A DNA stretch of 12,662 nt. It comes from DATLAN01 sp035527455. Its GTDB lineage: Bacteria; Planctomycetota; Planctomycetia; Pirellulales; Thermoguttaceae. The position numbers were made by a program, and so were the translations under genes. Within the stretch, counting starts at the first letter, position 1. The number at the start of each line of letters is the position of its first letter. Of the stretch, positions 1 to 6,771 are shown one piece after another. The notes beneath the pieces were generated by a model that did not search any database, was not told the DNA's origin, and was given only the letters and a program-made list of their open reading frames with translations. The stretch is from positions 1-12,662 of the forward strand of contig DATLAN010000252.1 in NCBI GenBank assembly GCA_035527455.1, in the 5' to 3' direction.

Positions 1-393
1 CCGGCCCTGTTCGACCAACACCAAAACGGCCGCCGCCGTGATCGGTTTCGAAACGCTGGCGATGCGGAACAGGGCGTCGGGCTGGACCGGCTGCTGCGCT
101 TCGACGTCGGCCAGCCCGTAGCCGCGGGCCAACAGCAGCCGCCCGTCCTTGGCCACCGCCAGGGCCCCGCCGGGGATTCCCCATTTCTCCAGGAGGTCGC
201 ACATCGTCCGGTCGAAGGCGGCCAATTCGGGCACGGCCGGCCCGGTCGTCGGCAAGTCGGGGGCTTCGGCCGCAGAGGCCGCCCGTGCAAGCACGGCGAT
301 CAACAGCAGGATCGACACCCTGACCGGGGGGCCGCGGAATGGGGTCGTCTGCGCTGGTTCGATGTGGGGAAAGAACAACATGAGGTCCAGCAT
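1..393 (-). CDS. Serine beta-lactamase-family hydrolase, N-terminal part (cut by window edge)
   Basis: This is the first 131 codons of a protein that continues off the left edge. I translated the minus strand by hand. Residues 26-42 are a hydrophobic, Ala-rich stretch ending ARAASA|A, which reads as a signal peptide with signal peptidase I cleavage near residue 42. Then comes mature sequence typical of the class C beta-lactamase/penicillin-binding esterase family (PF00144): a WGIPGGALAVAKDGR strand, RGYGLADVE, and FRIASVSKPITA with the SxxK nucleophile motif (Ser113, Lys116). The family acts on beta-lactams, D-Ala peptides or esters in the periplasm; the substrate cannot be told from this part. 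The YxN and C-terminal motifs lie outside the window. The start is uncertain: ATG at 393 is the first in frame, with ATG 381 and GTG 318 as alternatives. None has a clear Shine-Dalgarno, and 318 would leave a short, conventional signal peptide. It is divergent from dnaG. Confidence 0.87.
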   Translation of the reverse strand, partial: MLDLMLFFPHIEPAQTTPFRGPPVRVSILLLIAVLARAASAAEAPDLPTTGPAVPELAAFDRTMCDLLEKWGIPGGALAVAKDGRLLLARGYGLADVEAQQPVQPDALFRIASVSKPITAAAVLVLVEQGR

Positions 394-417
394 AGCGGGA
401 AAATCCACAAAAAGACA

Positions 418-505
418 GCCGCTCGCGGCTTCGCAACAAGCGGCAGGAAAGAACGTGACTGGGCCATTTCCTGCGAAGCCAATTCCTGCGAAGCCGCAAG
501 CGGCA
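418..505. repeat. Cluster of small GCGAAGCCGC-type palindromic repeats
   Basis: The gap 394-721 holds no convincing gene. Its left half carries copies of a short element. A full copy, CTGCGAAGCCGCAAGCGGCA, lies at 486-505. A half copy sharing 13 bases (TTCCTGCGAAGCC) lies just before it at 468-480, repeated at 483-495 with period 15. An inverted, slightly diverged copy lies at 418-436 (minus strand TGCGAAGCCGCGAGCGGC). The core GCCG-CAAG-CGGC can form a 4-bp stem with a four-base loop; in the inverted copy the loop is CGAG. The identical 20-mer recurs at 4530-4549. The function is unknown. Confidence 0.7.
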
Positions 506-553
506 GCTAGCAATGACTGCATCTCGAAGCTTCACGGCAATTTCCGCGCGTGC

Positions 554-582
554 TTGACCCGTTTTGGGCACTGGGCTATAAT
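554..582 (+). promoter_or_regulatory. Sigma-70-type promoter of dnaG-rpoD
   Basis: A -35 box TTGACC (554-559) and a perfect -10 box TATAAT (577-582) are separated by exactly 17 bases. Transcription should start near 589, leaving a leader of about 130 bases before the GTG of dnaG at 722. The leader contains a small GGGG/CCCC inverted repeat (about 595-609). This is the best promoter match in the window and is what the primary sigma factor encoded downstream is expected to read. Confidence 0.82.
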
Positions 583-721
583 CCCGTCTCCATCGGGGAA
601 CGACCCCTCATCCCCACGCTTTTCCCACCTTCAAGGCGGGCAATACGACAAACGGATTTGTCGACCTGTGTCAAGTAAACGCGAAATGGAATTCGCCGCA
701 GTGGCCACACGGGAGTTGACG

Positions 722-2629
722 GTGTCGACCGGATCGCCCTTTGACGACAAGGAACGGGTCCGACAGGCAATCGACATCGTCGACCTCGTCGGAAGCCACA
801 TCCAACTACGGCGCCAGGGCCGCAACTACGTCGGGCTCTGTCCGTGGCACGACGACAGCCGGCCCAGCCTCCAGGTCAACCCCGAACGCCAGTCCTTCAA
901 GTGCTGGGTCTGCGACATCGGCGGCGACGTCTTCAGCTTCGTGATGAAAATCGAAGGCGTCGAATTCCGCGAGGCCCTGGAGATGCTGGCCGATCGCTCA
1001 GGCATCACGCTGCAACGTACAAGCCCCGGCGGTCAAGCCCTGCCCGCCGACGAACTGGCAACTGCGGCCGACGAACCCCTTTCCGGCGAAGGCAAGCGGA
1101 CGCTCTATCAGGCCATGGCCTGGGCCGAACAGCAGTATCACCGGTGCCTGCTCGATTCGCCCGAAGGCGAAATCGCCCGCACGTACCTCGACCAGCGGCG
1201 AATCACCCGCGAGAGCATCGAGAAATTTCACCTGGGCTTCTCGCCCAATCAGCGCGACTGGATGCTGCGGAAGATCGGCGGCGATCCGAAGCGGGCAAAG
1301 GTCCTCGAGCGCATCGGCCTGTTGGCGCGGCCCCAGGAAGGCGGCAGCCCGTACGACCGTTTCCGGGGCCGGGTGCTGTTTTCCATCCGCGACGTCCAGG
1401 GCCGCCCGGTCGGTCTGGGCGGCCGCGTGTTGCCCGAAAGCGGTCTGACCAGTCCGGCCAAGTACGTCAATTCGCCCGAAACGCCCCTGTTCTCCAAGAG
1501 CAAGCTGCTCTACGGTCTCGACGTGGCCCGCGACGCGATCCGCCGCAGCGGCGTCGCGTTGATCATGGAAGGCTATACCGACTGCATCGTCGCCCATCAG
1601 TACGGATTCGACAATGCGGTGGCCGTGTTGGGTACAGCGCTGGGCGAGGGCCACATTCGCATCCTCAAACGTTTCGCCGATCGGATGCTGCTGATCCTCG
1701 ACGGCGACGAAGCGGGTCAGCGCCGGGCGAACGAAGTCCTGGAACTGTTCGTGGCCCAACAGGTCGACCTGCAGATCCTCACGCTGCCCGAGGGAACCGA
1801 TCCCTGCGATTTTCTCCACGAGCACGGGGCCGCGGCGCTTGCGGAGCTGATCGAGCGGAAGGCGGTGGACGCGTTGGACCACGCGTTCGCGGCGAAGACC
1901 CTCGGCTTGGACCTGGAGCGCGACGTCCACGGCGCCAGCGCGGCGTTGGAGGAGATGGTCTCGATCGTGGCCAAGGCGCCCCGTTTGCGGCAGGACACGC
2001 GGCGCGAGGACCGGTTCCGCGAGGAGAAGATTCTGCAGCGGCTTTCGGCCCGGTTCCGGGTGGACGAGGCGGACGTACGGCGGCGTTTGACGGCGCTGCG
2101 CCGCCGCGCCGGCAACCGTCCGCCGGCCCCGCGACGGGACGAGGCCCCGCCGATGGAAGACGGTTCGCTTCCGCCGGCGAAGATCGGCCCGGCCGAGCGG
2201 GAGATGTTGGAGATCCTGATTCGGCATCCCGAATGCCTGCCGGAGATCCGCGCGGAAATCGACGCCGCGAGGATGGCGCCCGGGCGGTGCCGGATGATTT
2301 ACGAAACATGTTGCCGGTTGTTCGACGAAGGCATCGTGCCCGAGTTCGACCGGCTGATGCTCCGATTCGACGATCCGGCGATCAAGAGCCTGTTGGTCGA
2401 ACTGGATGAAGGGGGGCGCGCCAAGGAAGCGCAGGATGACGATCCCTCGGCACGCTTACGGGAACTCATTAACAGCACTGGACAACAGGAGGCAGAAAAG
2501 CGAGGTCTCGTGCAGGTCATGGAGCTTCGCGAAGGAGGATTGGACCATACTCGGCAAACAGAACTGTTTCAGAAGATGGTCCAGGAAAAAAAGAGCCGGC
2601 AGGGTATTTCCGAGCCCACGGACGGGTGA
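722..2629 (+). CDS. dnaG: DNA primase DnaG
   Basis: DnaG synthesises RNA primers at the replication fork with DnaB helicase. With a GTG start at 722 the protein has 635 residues, normal for the family. Domains in order: a CHC2 zinc-binding domain with C40-x2-H43 and C61-x2-C64; the RNA-polymerase core with YDRFRGRVLF (211-220); a TOPRIM domain with EGYTD (E283) and LILDGDEAG (D327, D329), the metal-binding acidic residues; then a less conserved helicase-binding C-terminal region (about 440-610). The same frame is open back to 149, but 149-685 has no primase similarity and contains the promoter. Starts at ATG 686 and GTG 701 are possible. I prefer GTG 722 because GGGAG lies 6 bases upstream (711-715) and SPFDDKERVRQAIDIVDLVG follows directly, the usual DnaG N-terminus. 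All catalytic residues are intact. rpoD follows 110 bases downstream on the same strand. Confidence 0.96.
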   Translation: MSTGSPFDDKERVRQAIDIVDLVGSHIQLRRQGRNYVGLCPWHDDSRPSLQVNPERQSFKCWVCDIGGDVFSFVMKIEGVEFREALEMLADRSGITLQRTSPGGQALPADELATAADEPLSGEGKRTLYQAMAWAEQQYHRCLLDSPEGEIARTYLDQRRITRESIEKFHLGFSPNQRDWMLRKIGGDPKRAKVLERIGLLARPQEGGSPYDRFRGRVLFSIRDVQGRPVGLGGRVLPESGLTSPAKYVNSPETPLFSKSKLLYGLDVARDAIRRSGVALIMEGYTDCIVAHQYGFDNAVAVLGTALGEGHIRILKRFADRMLLILDGDEAGQRRANEVLELFVAQQVDLQILTLPEGTDPCDFLHEHGAAALAELIERKAVDALDHAFAAKTLGLDLERDVHGASAALEEMVSIVAKAPRLRQDTRREDRFREEKILQRLSARFRVDEADVRRRLTALRRRAGNRPPAPRRDEAPPMEDGSLPPAKIGPAEREMLEILIRHPECLPEIRAEIDAARMAPGRCRMIYETCCRLFDEGIVPEFDRLMLRFDDPAIKSLLVELDEGGRAKEAQDDDPSARLRELINSTGQQEAEKRGLVQVMELREGGLDHTRQTELFQKMVQEKKSRQGISEPTDG

Positions 2630-2707
2630 GGATATTCTGAACCGGGCGATCGCCTCGCCGCTCCCGCAGCGAGGGAGAATACCCCGATCGCATCCCCTTT
2701 CACCCAG

Positions 2708-2732
2708 CGCGCCCAGGGCGGCGCGAAAGGAG
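2708..2732 (+). promoter_or_regulatory. rpoD ribosome-binding site preceded by a small hairpin
   Basis: AAAGGAG (2726-2732) lies 7 bases before the GTG at 2740 and fixes the rpoD start. Directly 5' of it, CGCGCC (2708-2713) can pair with GGCGCG (2720-2725) around a six-base loop, so the stem ends at the first base of the Shine-Dalgarno. No promoter-like pair was seen in the 110-base dnaG-rpoD gap, so rpoD is probably read from the dnaG promoter or from inside dnaG. The hairpin could be chance in GC-rich DNA. Confidence 0.5.
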
Positions 2733-2739
2733 TTACGAG

Positions 2740-4422
2740 GTGGACCTTTTCGATAAGGATTTTCAGGAATTGGTCGCCAAGGGTAAGCTGCAAGGCTACC
2801 TGACTTACGATGAAGTCAACGATTTTCTGCCGGACGAGGAGGTCGATCCTTACCGGCTCGACAACCTCTTGATCGCCCTGGAAGAATCGGGCATCGATCT
2901 GCTCAACGAGGCGCCCCCGCCCGAGTTCTTCGACGCCGTCGAACAACCGGCCCCGGAAGACCTGGCGGCGGAATCGCTGGGCGAAGGACAGGTGCCGGCC
3001 GAGGACTTCGCCGTGTTGCCCCCGCCGGACGGACTAACCAAGTTCAGCAGCGACCCGATCCGCATGTACCTGAGCCAAATGGCCGAAATCCCGCTGCTGA
3101 CGCGCGAGGAAGAAATCTCCCTGGCCAAGAAGATCGAAGTCACGCGGAAACGGTTCCGCCGCACGGTTCTCGGGTGCAACCTGGCCATGCGGGCAACGAT
3201 CAACACGTTGGTCAAGGTCCACCGGGGCAGCCTGCCCTTCGACCGCACCATCAAGGTTTCCCTCACCGAACGGCTGACCAAGGCACAGATCCTCGCCAGA
3301 ATTCCGCACAATCTGCCCACGCTCAAGGACCTGCTCGAAAAGAGCCGGCAGGATTTCAATCGCCTGCTCAACCGCCACACGCCGCGCAAGCTGCGGGCCG
3401 AGGTTCGCAAACGGTTCATTCGCCGCCGCCGCAAGGTGATCACGCTGATCGAGGAGTTGAGCGTACGTACCCGCCGGGTCCAGTCGATGATGTGCCAGAT
3501 GGAAGACGCGCTGACTCGGATGGACCAGATTCGCCAGCAGTTGCAGCACCTGATCGATACCCCGGCCACCAAGGACAAACGGGCCAATCTCCGCAAGGAA
3601 CTCCACGATCTGATGGCACTCACCCAGGAAACGCCCGGGGGTCTGCGAAAACGTTGCGAGAGGATGCAGGTTCAATACCAAGACTACGAACAGGTCAAGC
3701 GGCAGCTCTCCGGCGGAAATCTCCGGCTGGTGGTGTCGATCGCCAAGAAATACCGAAATCGGGGGTTGAGCTTCCTGGACCTGATCCAAGAGGGGAACAC
3801 CGGACTGATGCGGGCGGTCGACAAGTACGAATACCGCCGCGGGTTCAAGTTCTCCACCTACGCCACCTGGTGGATCCGCCAGGCGATTACCCGGGCGATC
3901 GCCGATCAGGCCCGGACGATCCGCATTCCCGTCCACATGATCGACGTGCTCAGCCGGCTGCGAAATACGGCCCGGCGGCTGCAGCAGGAGCTGCGACGCG
4001 AGCCGACCACCGAAGAGACGGCGTTGGCGGCCAATCTGAGCATGGACGAGACCCGACGTGTTTTGGCGATGGGTCGCCATCCGGTAAGCCTTGACCGACC
4101 GGTCGGAGAAAGCGAAGATAGTTGTTTCGGCGAGTTCATCGAGGACGGTGGGTTGCCGAGACCCGAGAAGGCTGCCGGAAATGCCTTGCTTCGCGAGAAG
4201 ATCGATGCCTTGCTCAAGACGCTTACCTACCGCGAGCGGGAGATTATCCGCCTGCGGTACGGATTGGGGGATGGGTATACCTATACCCTGGAGGAGGTGG
4301 GCCGGATCTTCAAGGTCACCCGAGAACGGGTCCGCCAGATCGAAGCCAAGGCGGTCCGCAAGCTGCAGCACCCCGTCCGCAGCCAGCAGCTCGCAGGATT
4401 CATCGAGCGAGTTGCAAGCTGA
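2740..4422 (+). CDS. rpoD: Primary RNA polymerase sigma factor RpoD (sigma-70)
   Basis: This 560-residue protein directs RNA polymerase to housekeeping promoters. It has a full group 1 layout. The region 1.1-like N-terminus (1-57, LFDKDFQELVAKGKLQGYLTYDEV) is acidic towards residue 100. Region 1.2 starts at DPIRMYLSQM (105-135). A long Arg/Lys-rich helical non-conserved region spans about 136-320. Region 2 starts at GNLRLVVSIAKKYRNRG (326) and includes DLIQEGNTGLMRAVDKYEYRRGFKFSTYATWWIRQAITRAI, with the aromatic residues used for -10 melting. Region 3 follows, and region 4 (about 480-555) has REREIIRLRYGL (498) and the -35-reading helix VTRERVRQIEAKAVRKL. The start is GTG 2740 with AAAGGAG 7 bases upstream. 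Region 1.1 together with all the other regions makes it the vegetative sigma factor rather than an alternative one. It is second in the dnaG-rpoD operon and ends just before a strong terminator. Confidence 0.97.
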   Translation: MDLFDKDFQELVAKGKLQGYLTYDEVNDFLPDEEVDPYRLDNLLIALEESGIDLLNEAPPPEFFDAVEQPAPEDLAAESLGEGQVPAEDFAVLPPPDGLTKFSSDPIRMYLSQMAEIPLLTREEEISLAKKIEVTRKRFRRTVLGCNLAMRATINTLVKVHRGSLPFDRTIKVSLTERLTKAQILARIPHNLPTLKDLLEKSRQDFNRLLNRHTPRKLRAEVRKRFIRRRRKVITLIEELSVRTRRVQSMMCQMEDALTRMDQIRQQLQHLIDTPATKDKRANLRKELHDLMALTQETPGGLRKRCERMQVQYQDYEQVKRQLSGGNLRLVVSIAKKYRNRGLSFLDLIQEGNTGLMRAVDKYEYRRGFKFSTYATWWIRQAITRAIADQARTIRIPVHMIDVLSRLRNTARRLQQELRREPTTEETALAANLSMDETRRVLAMGRHPVSLDRPVGESEDSCFGEFIEDGGLPRPEKAAGNALLREKIDALLKTLTYREREIIRLRYGLGDGYTYTLEEVGRIFKVTRERVRQIEAKAVRKLQHPVRSQQLAGFIERVAS

Positions 4423-4434
4423 CGCGAGCCACCA

Positions 4435-4468
4435 GGCCGCCGGTCAAAAAAGCCGGCGGCCTTTTTTT
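4435..4468 (+). terminator. Rho-independent terminator after rpoD
   Basis: GGCCGCCGG (4435-4443) pairs perfectly with CCGGCGGCC (4453-4461), giving a 9-bp all-GC stem, extendable by one A-T pair. The 9-base loop is A-rich, and seven T residues follow (4462-4468). It begins 13 bases after the rpoD stop codon and closes the dnaG-rpoD unit. Confidence 0.93.
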
Positions 4469-4482
4469 GTCCCTTCTTCCGT

Positions 4483-4508
4483 CCCCCGCAACGCAGTGCG
4501 GGGGCGTT
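4483..4508 (+). repeat. Perfect 8-bp hairpin with ACGCAG loop, copy 1
   Basis: CCCCCGCA (4483-4490) and TGCGGGGG (4497-4504) form a perfect 8-bp stem around the loop ACGCAG, followed by CGTT. No T-run follows, so it is not a standard terminator, and a terminator already lies 15 bases upstream. The same loop, closing A-T pair and trailing CGTT occur on the minus strand at 10773-10798 with a stem that differs by paired changes. Confidence 0.75.
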
Positions 4509-4529
4509 CCTCCACAGATCCACTCTCTA

Positions 4530-4549
4530 CTGCGAAGCCGCAAGCGGCA
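4530..4549 (+). repeat. Dispersed 20-mer, exact copy of 486-505
   Basis: CTGCGAAGCCGCAAGCGGCA is identical, base for base, to 486-505 and in the same orientation, 4 kb away in another intergenic gap. It contains the GCCG-CAAG-CGGC palindrome. It lies between the rpoD terminator and the next gene. No promoter could be recognised in 4469-4588. Confidence 0.8.
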
Positions 4550-4553
4550 CTAC

Positions 4554-4578
4554 CCACTAACCACTAACCACTAACCAC
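4554..4578 (+). repeat. Tandem repeat of CCACTAA (3.6 copies)
   Basis: Three perfect copies of CCACTAA (4554-4560, 4561-4567, 4568-4574) are followed by a partial CCAC. The array ends 10 bases before the ATG of the next gene, where a ribosome-binding site would be expected, and no Shine-Dalgarno is visible there. Slippage could change the copy number. Confidence 0.85.
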
Positions 4579-4588
4579 GCACCACACG

Positions 4589-5314
4589 ATGACATCTCCA
4601 AAGGTCGAAAGCAACGCGCTCCGCACGCTGCATAGAATCCATCGCCAACTTTCCGACTTGAGAGAACGGCTTGCCCGCGGCCCCAAGCAGATGCGCGCCT
4701 GCGAGGCGAACGTGGCGTACCAAGAGGGCCAATTCGCCAAGGTCCGGGAGGAAACCAGGGCGATCCGCATGGCCACGGATGCGAAGCAGGTGCAACTGTT
4801 CGGCGGCGAGAACAAGATCAAGGAACTGAAGATCAAGCTCAATGCGGCCTCCAGCAACCGCGAGTATCAGGTGCTGCAGGACCAGATCGCCGCCCAGGAA
4901 ATGACCAACAGCGTGCTGGCCGACGAAATCCTCGAAGGACTGGAGAGGATCGACGAATGCAAGGAAAAGGTCGCCGAGGCCGAAGCCAACGTGGCCAAGG
5001 CCCGGGAAAAAAGCGAAAAGGTTCACGCCGAGGTGCAAGAGCAGGAACCGTTGATTCGAGGCGACCTCGAACGGCTGGAAGCCGAGTTGAAACAGTGCGA
5101 GGCGAACCTCCCGGCAGACGTTCAGGAGTTGTACCAGCGCGTGGTCCGCCAGCGAGGCGAAGACGCGATGGCCGAGATCGAGAACGGCTATTGCGGCGGT
5201 TGTCACCAGAACGTGCCGCTGAACGTTCAGACCGATATCATGCTCGACCGTCCCAAGTTCTGCAAGACCTGCGGCCGAATGCTCTACCTGCCCGAGGACG
5301 GCTCGCCCACGTAG
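4589..5314 (+). CDS. Coiled-coil protein with C-terminal C4 zinc ribbon (zf-RING_7 type)
   Basis: This 241-residue soluble protein is mainly one long, charged alpha-helical coiled coil (about 8-185, rich in Glu, Lys, Gln and Ala, with a break near LFGGENKIKELKIKLNAASSNREYQ, 69-93). A C4 zinc ribbon follows: CGGC (C202, C205), then FCKTCGRMLYLPE (C225, C228). This is the layout of the PF02591 family, seen in many bacteria. As I recall, a chlamydial relative (CT398/CdsZ) was reported to bind sigma-54 and secretion components; whether this one does is unknown. No enzyme active site is visible. ATG 4589 is the only good start in frame. It lacks a Shine-Dalgarno and lies just behind a CCACTAA array. 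The last 31 bases overlap the convergent gene's end. It lies downstream of rpoD but beyond the terminator, so it is not obviously co-transcribed. Confidence 0.88.
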   Translation: MTSPKVESNALRTLHRIHRQLSDLRERLARGPKQMRACEANVAYQEGQFAKVREETRAIRMATDAKQVQLFGGENKIKELKIKLNAASSNREYQVLQDQIAAQEMTNSVLADEILEGLERIDECKEKVAEAEANVAKAREKSEKVHAEVQEQEPLIRGDLERLEAELKQCEANLPADVQELYQRVVRQRGEDAMAEIENGYCGGCHQNVPLNVQTDIMLDRPKFCKTCGRMLYLPEDGSPT

Positions 5315-5694
5315 CGAGACAACCGGCGCATGATCACGTAGAACGGCGGAAGGTAGATCACGTCGGAGAAGAAGACCACCACCGCGAACCACCAGACCAA
5401 CTGCCCGTCGGCGACGTACCACAACGCCGCCACCGAACTGATCGCTTTGCTGAGGAACCCCAGCACGAGGATATTGCGATTCTCGACGGGGTTGGCGGCC
5501 ACCATGTGATAGCCCACCCCGAATAGCGCCACCAGGATGCCCATCACCTGCACCGGCAGCACCAGCTCGGGCTTCTCCACGCCCAGCAGTTTGTATCCCT
5601 CGTGGTAGAAGCAGATCATGCAAGCCCCACCCAGCAGGTTGAAGGTGCCGGCGAAGCGGAGTACGAATCGCATCCAAGGCACAAGCGGCGTCAT
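5284..5694 (-). CDS. Small four-helix integral membrane protein, function unknown
   Basis: This 136-residue protein has four predicted membrane helices, at about 10-29, 44-66, 74-93 and 98-122, with Arg-rich ends (MRFVLRFAG at the front, IMRRLSRYVG at the back). Start ATG 5694 is supported by AAGGAG (5702-5707) 7 bases upstream. Notable residues inside or next to helices are CMICFYHEGYK (25-35), with two Cys and a His, and GYHMVAANPVENRN (61-74). I do not recognise a named family, and there is no enzyme signature. It is convergent with the zinc-ribbon gene and overlaps its last 31 bases, with no terminator between them. It is divergent from folD. Hydrophobic pattern, ribosome-binding site and clean boundaries together make it a real gene rather than a shadow frame. 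Confidence 0.82.
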   Translation of the reverse strand: MTPLVPWMRFVLRFAGTFNLLGGACMICFYHEGYKLLGVEKPELVLPVQVMGILVALFGVGYHMVAANPVENRNILVLGFLSKAISSVAALWYVADGQLVWWFAVVVFFSDVIYLPPFYVIMRRLSRYVGEPSSGR

Positions 5695-5792
5695 GCGGGG
5701 GCTCCTTGGGGAGGTCCGTTTGGGAGTCGTGGAAGTTTTACGACAAAGCCCAGCATGAGTATATAGCGTCTCCCGGTGCCCGGGGGAAGCCC

Positions 5793-5821
5793 TTGGACAC
5801 CGATACCCGAGATGCTAAAAT
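5793..5821 (+). promoter_or_regulatory. Sigma-70-type promoter of folD
   Basis: TTGGAC (5793-5798) and TAAAAT (5816-5821) are spaced by 17 bases, with TGC directly before the -10 box (an extended -10). The predicted start is near 5828, giving a leader of about 66 bases before the GTG at 5894. It sits in the 199-base divergent gap between the membrane-protein gene and folD. A TATACT on the minus strand (5758-5763) could serve the divergent gene, but I see no -35 partner. Confidence 0.68.
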
Positions 5822-5893
5822 GGTCCCTTCGCAAAATCACCCCTCTCGCCCCAGGCAATCCAACAACCCCCAAAACCCTCGGGAGGAACCACC

Positions 5894-6757
5894 GTGACCG
5901 CGACGATCCTCGATGGCAAGGCCATGTCCCAGACGATCCGGGCCGAAATCGGCCAAGAAGTGGCCGATTTCAAGAAGAAAACCGGCGTGACGCCCTGTCT
6001 GGCGGCCGTCCTGGTGGGCGAAGATCCGGCCAGCCAGGTCTACGTCCGCAATAAGCGGAAGGCCTGCGAGAAGGCCGGGATCGAAAGCATCATGCACATC
6101 CCGCCGGCCGAAACCACCACCGAAGAACTACTGGCCATCGTCGAGGGGCTCAACAACGACCCGGCCGTACACGGCATTCTGGTCCAACTTCCGCTGCCCA
6201 AGGGAATCGACGAAACCCGGGTGCTCGACGCGGTCGATCCGGCGAAGGACGTCGACGCCTTCCATCCGGAAAACGTCGGCCTGATCGTGCAGAACCGGCC
6301 CCGCTTCCTCCCCTGCACCCCGCACGGCATCCAGCAGCTTCTCATCCGCAGCGGAATCGAGACCTCCGGGGCCAAGGTGGTGGTGCTCGGCCGCAGCGAC
6401 ATCGTGGGCAAGCCGATGGCGGTCATGCTGATGCAGAAGGCCCCGGGAGCCAACGCCACGGTAACCGTCGCCCACAGCCGCACCCGCGACCTGGCCCAAG
6501 TGACGAAAGAGGCCGACATCCTGATCGTGGCGATGGGCGTGGCCAAGTTCGTCACGGCCGACATGGTCAAGCCGGGCGCGGTGGTAATCGACGTGGGCAT
6601 CAACCGCACCGACGATGGCCTGGTCGGCGACGTCGATTTCGACGCGGTCAAGGAGGTCGCCGGCCGGATCACGCCCGTCCCCGGCGGCGTCGGCCCCCTG
6701 ACGGTCGCCATGCTCCTGCACAATACCCTCAACGCCGCTCGACAACAGACCGCATAG
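5894..6757 (+). CDS. folD: Bifunctional methylenetetrahydrofolate dehydrogenase / methenyltetrahydrofolate cyclohydrolase FolD
   Basis: FolD interconverts 5,10-methylene-THF, methenyl-THF and 10-formyl-THF in the cytoplasm using NADP(H), feeding purine and formyl-Met synthesis. The 287 residues match the usual length. The catalytic Tyr50 and Lys54 lie in SQVYVRNKRKACEKAG; HGILVQLPLP (93-102) and KDVDAFHPENVG (118-129, Asp121) form the folate site; VVVLGRSDIVGKPMA is the Rossmann nucleotide-binding loop; and RITPVPGGVGPLTVAMLLHNT closes the protein. The usual KDVDGFH reads KDVDAFH here, a mild Gly to Ala change. The start is GTG 5894 with GGAGG (5882-5886) 7 bases upstream. A good promoter lies at 5793-5821. 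The next gene is 115 bases downstream on the same strand with no terminator in between, so read-through is possible. Confidence 0.97.
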   Translation: MTATILDGKAMSQTIRAEIGQEVADFKKKTGVTPCLAAVLVGEDPASQVYVRNKRKACEKAGIESIMHIPPAETTTEELLAIVEGLNNDPAVHGILVQLPLPKGIDETRVLDAVDPAKDVDAFHPENVGLIVQNRPRFLPCTPHGIQQLLIRSGIETSGAKVVVLGRSDIVGKPMAVMLMQKAPGANATVTVAHSRTRDLAQVTKEADILIVAMGVAKFVTADMVKPGAVVIDVGINRTDDGLVGDVDFDAVKEVAGRITPVPGGVGPLTVAMLLHNTLNAARQQTA

Positions 6758-6771
6758 TGGGGTACGATTCC

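Noticed and set aside
149..721. N-terminal extension of the dnaG frame to an ATG at 149
   Set aside because: The extension has no primase similarity, overlaps the divergent hydrolase gene, and contains the operon's promoter and the repeat cluster.
998..2227. A 409-residue minus-strand frame opposite dnaG
   Set aside because: Low-complexity composition with no motif; the antisense frame is open because GC-rich codon bias suppresses stops.
844..2409. A 521-residue open frame inside dnaG
   Set aside because: It is a frame shadow in GC-rich DNA: Arg/Pro/Gly-rich, no domain, and fully inside a clear dnaG.
3034..4371. A 445-residue minus-strand frame opposite rpoD
   Set aside because: Entirely antisense to an intact rpoD, with no ribosome-binding site or recognisable domain.
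4483..4504. A second intrinsic terminator after rpoD
   Set aside because: The stem is perfect but no T-run follows, and a full terminator already lies just upstream.
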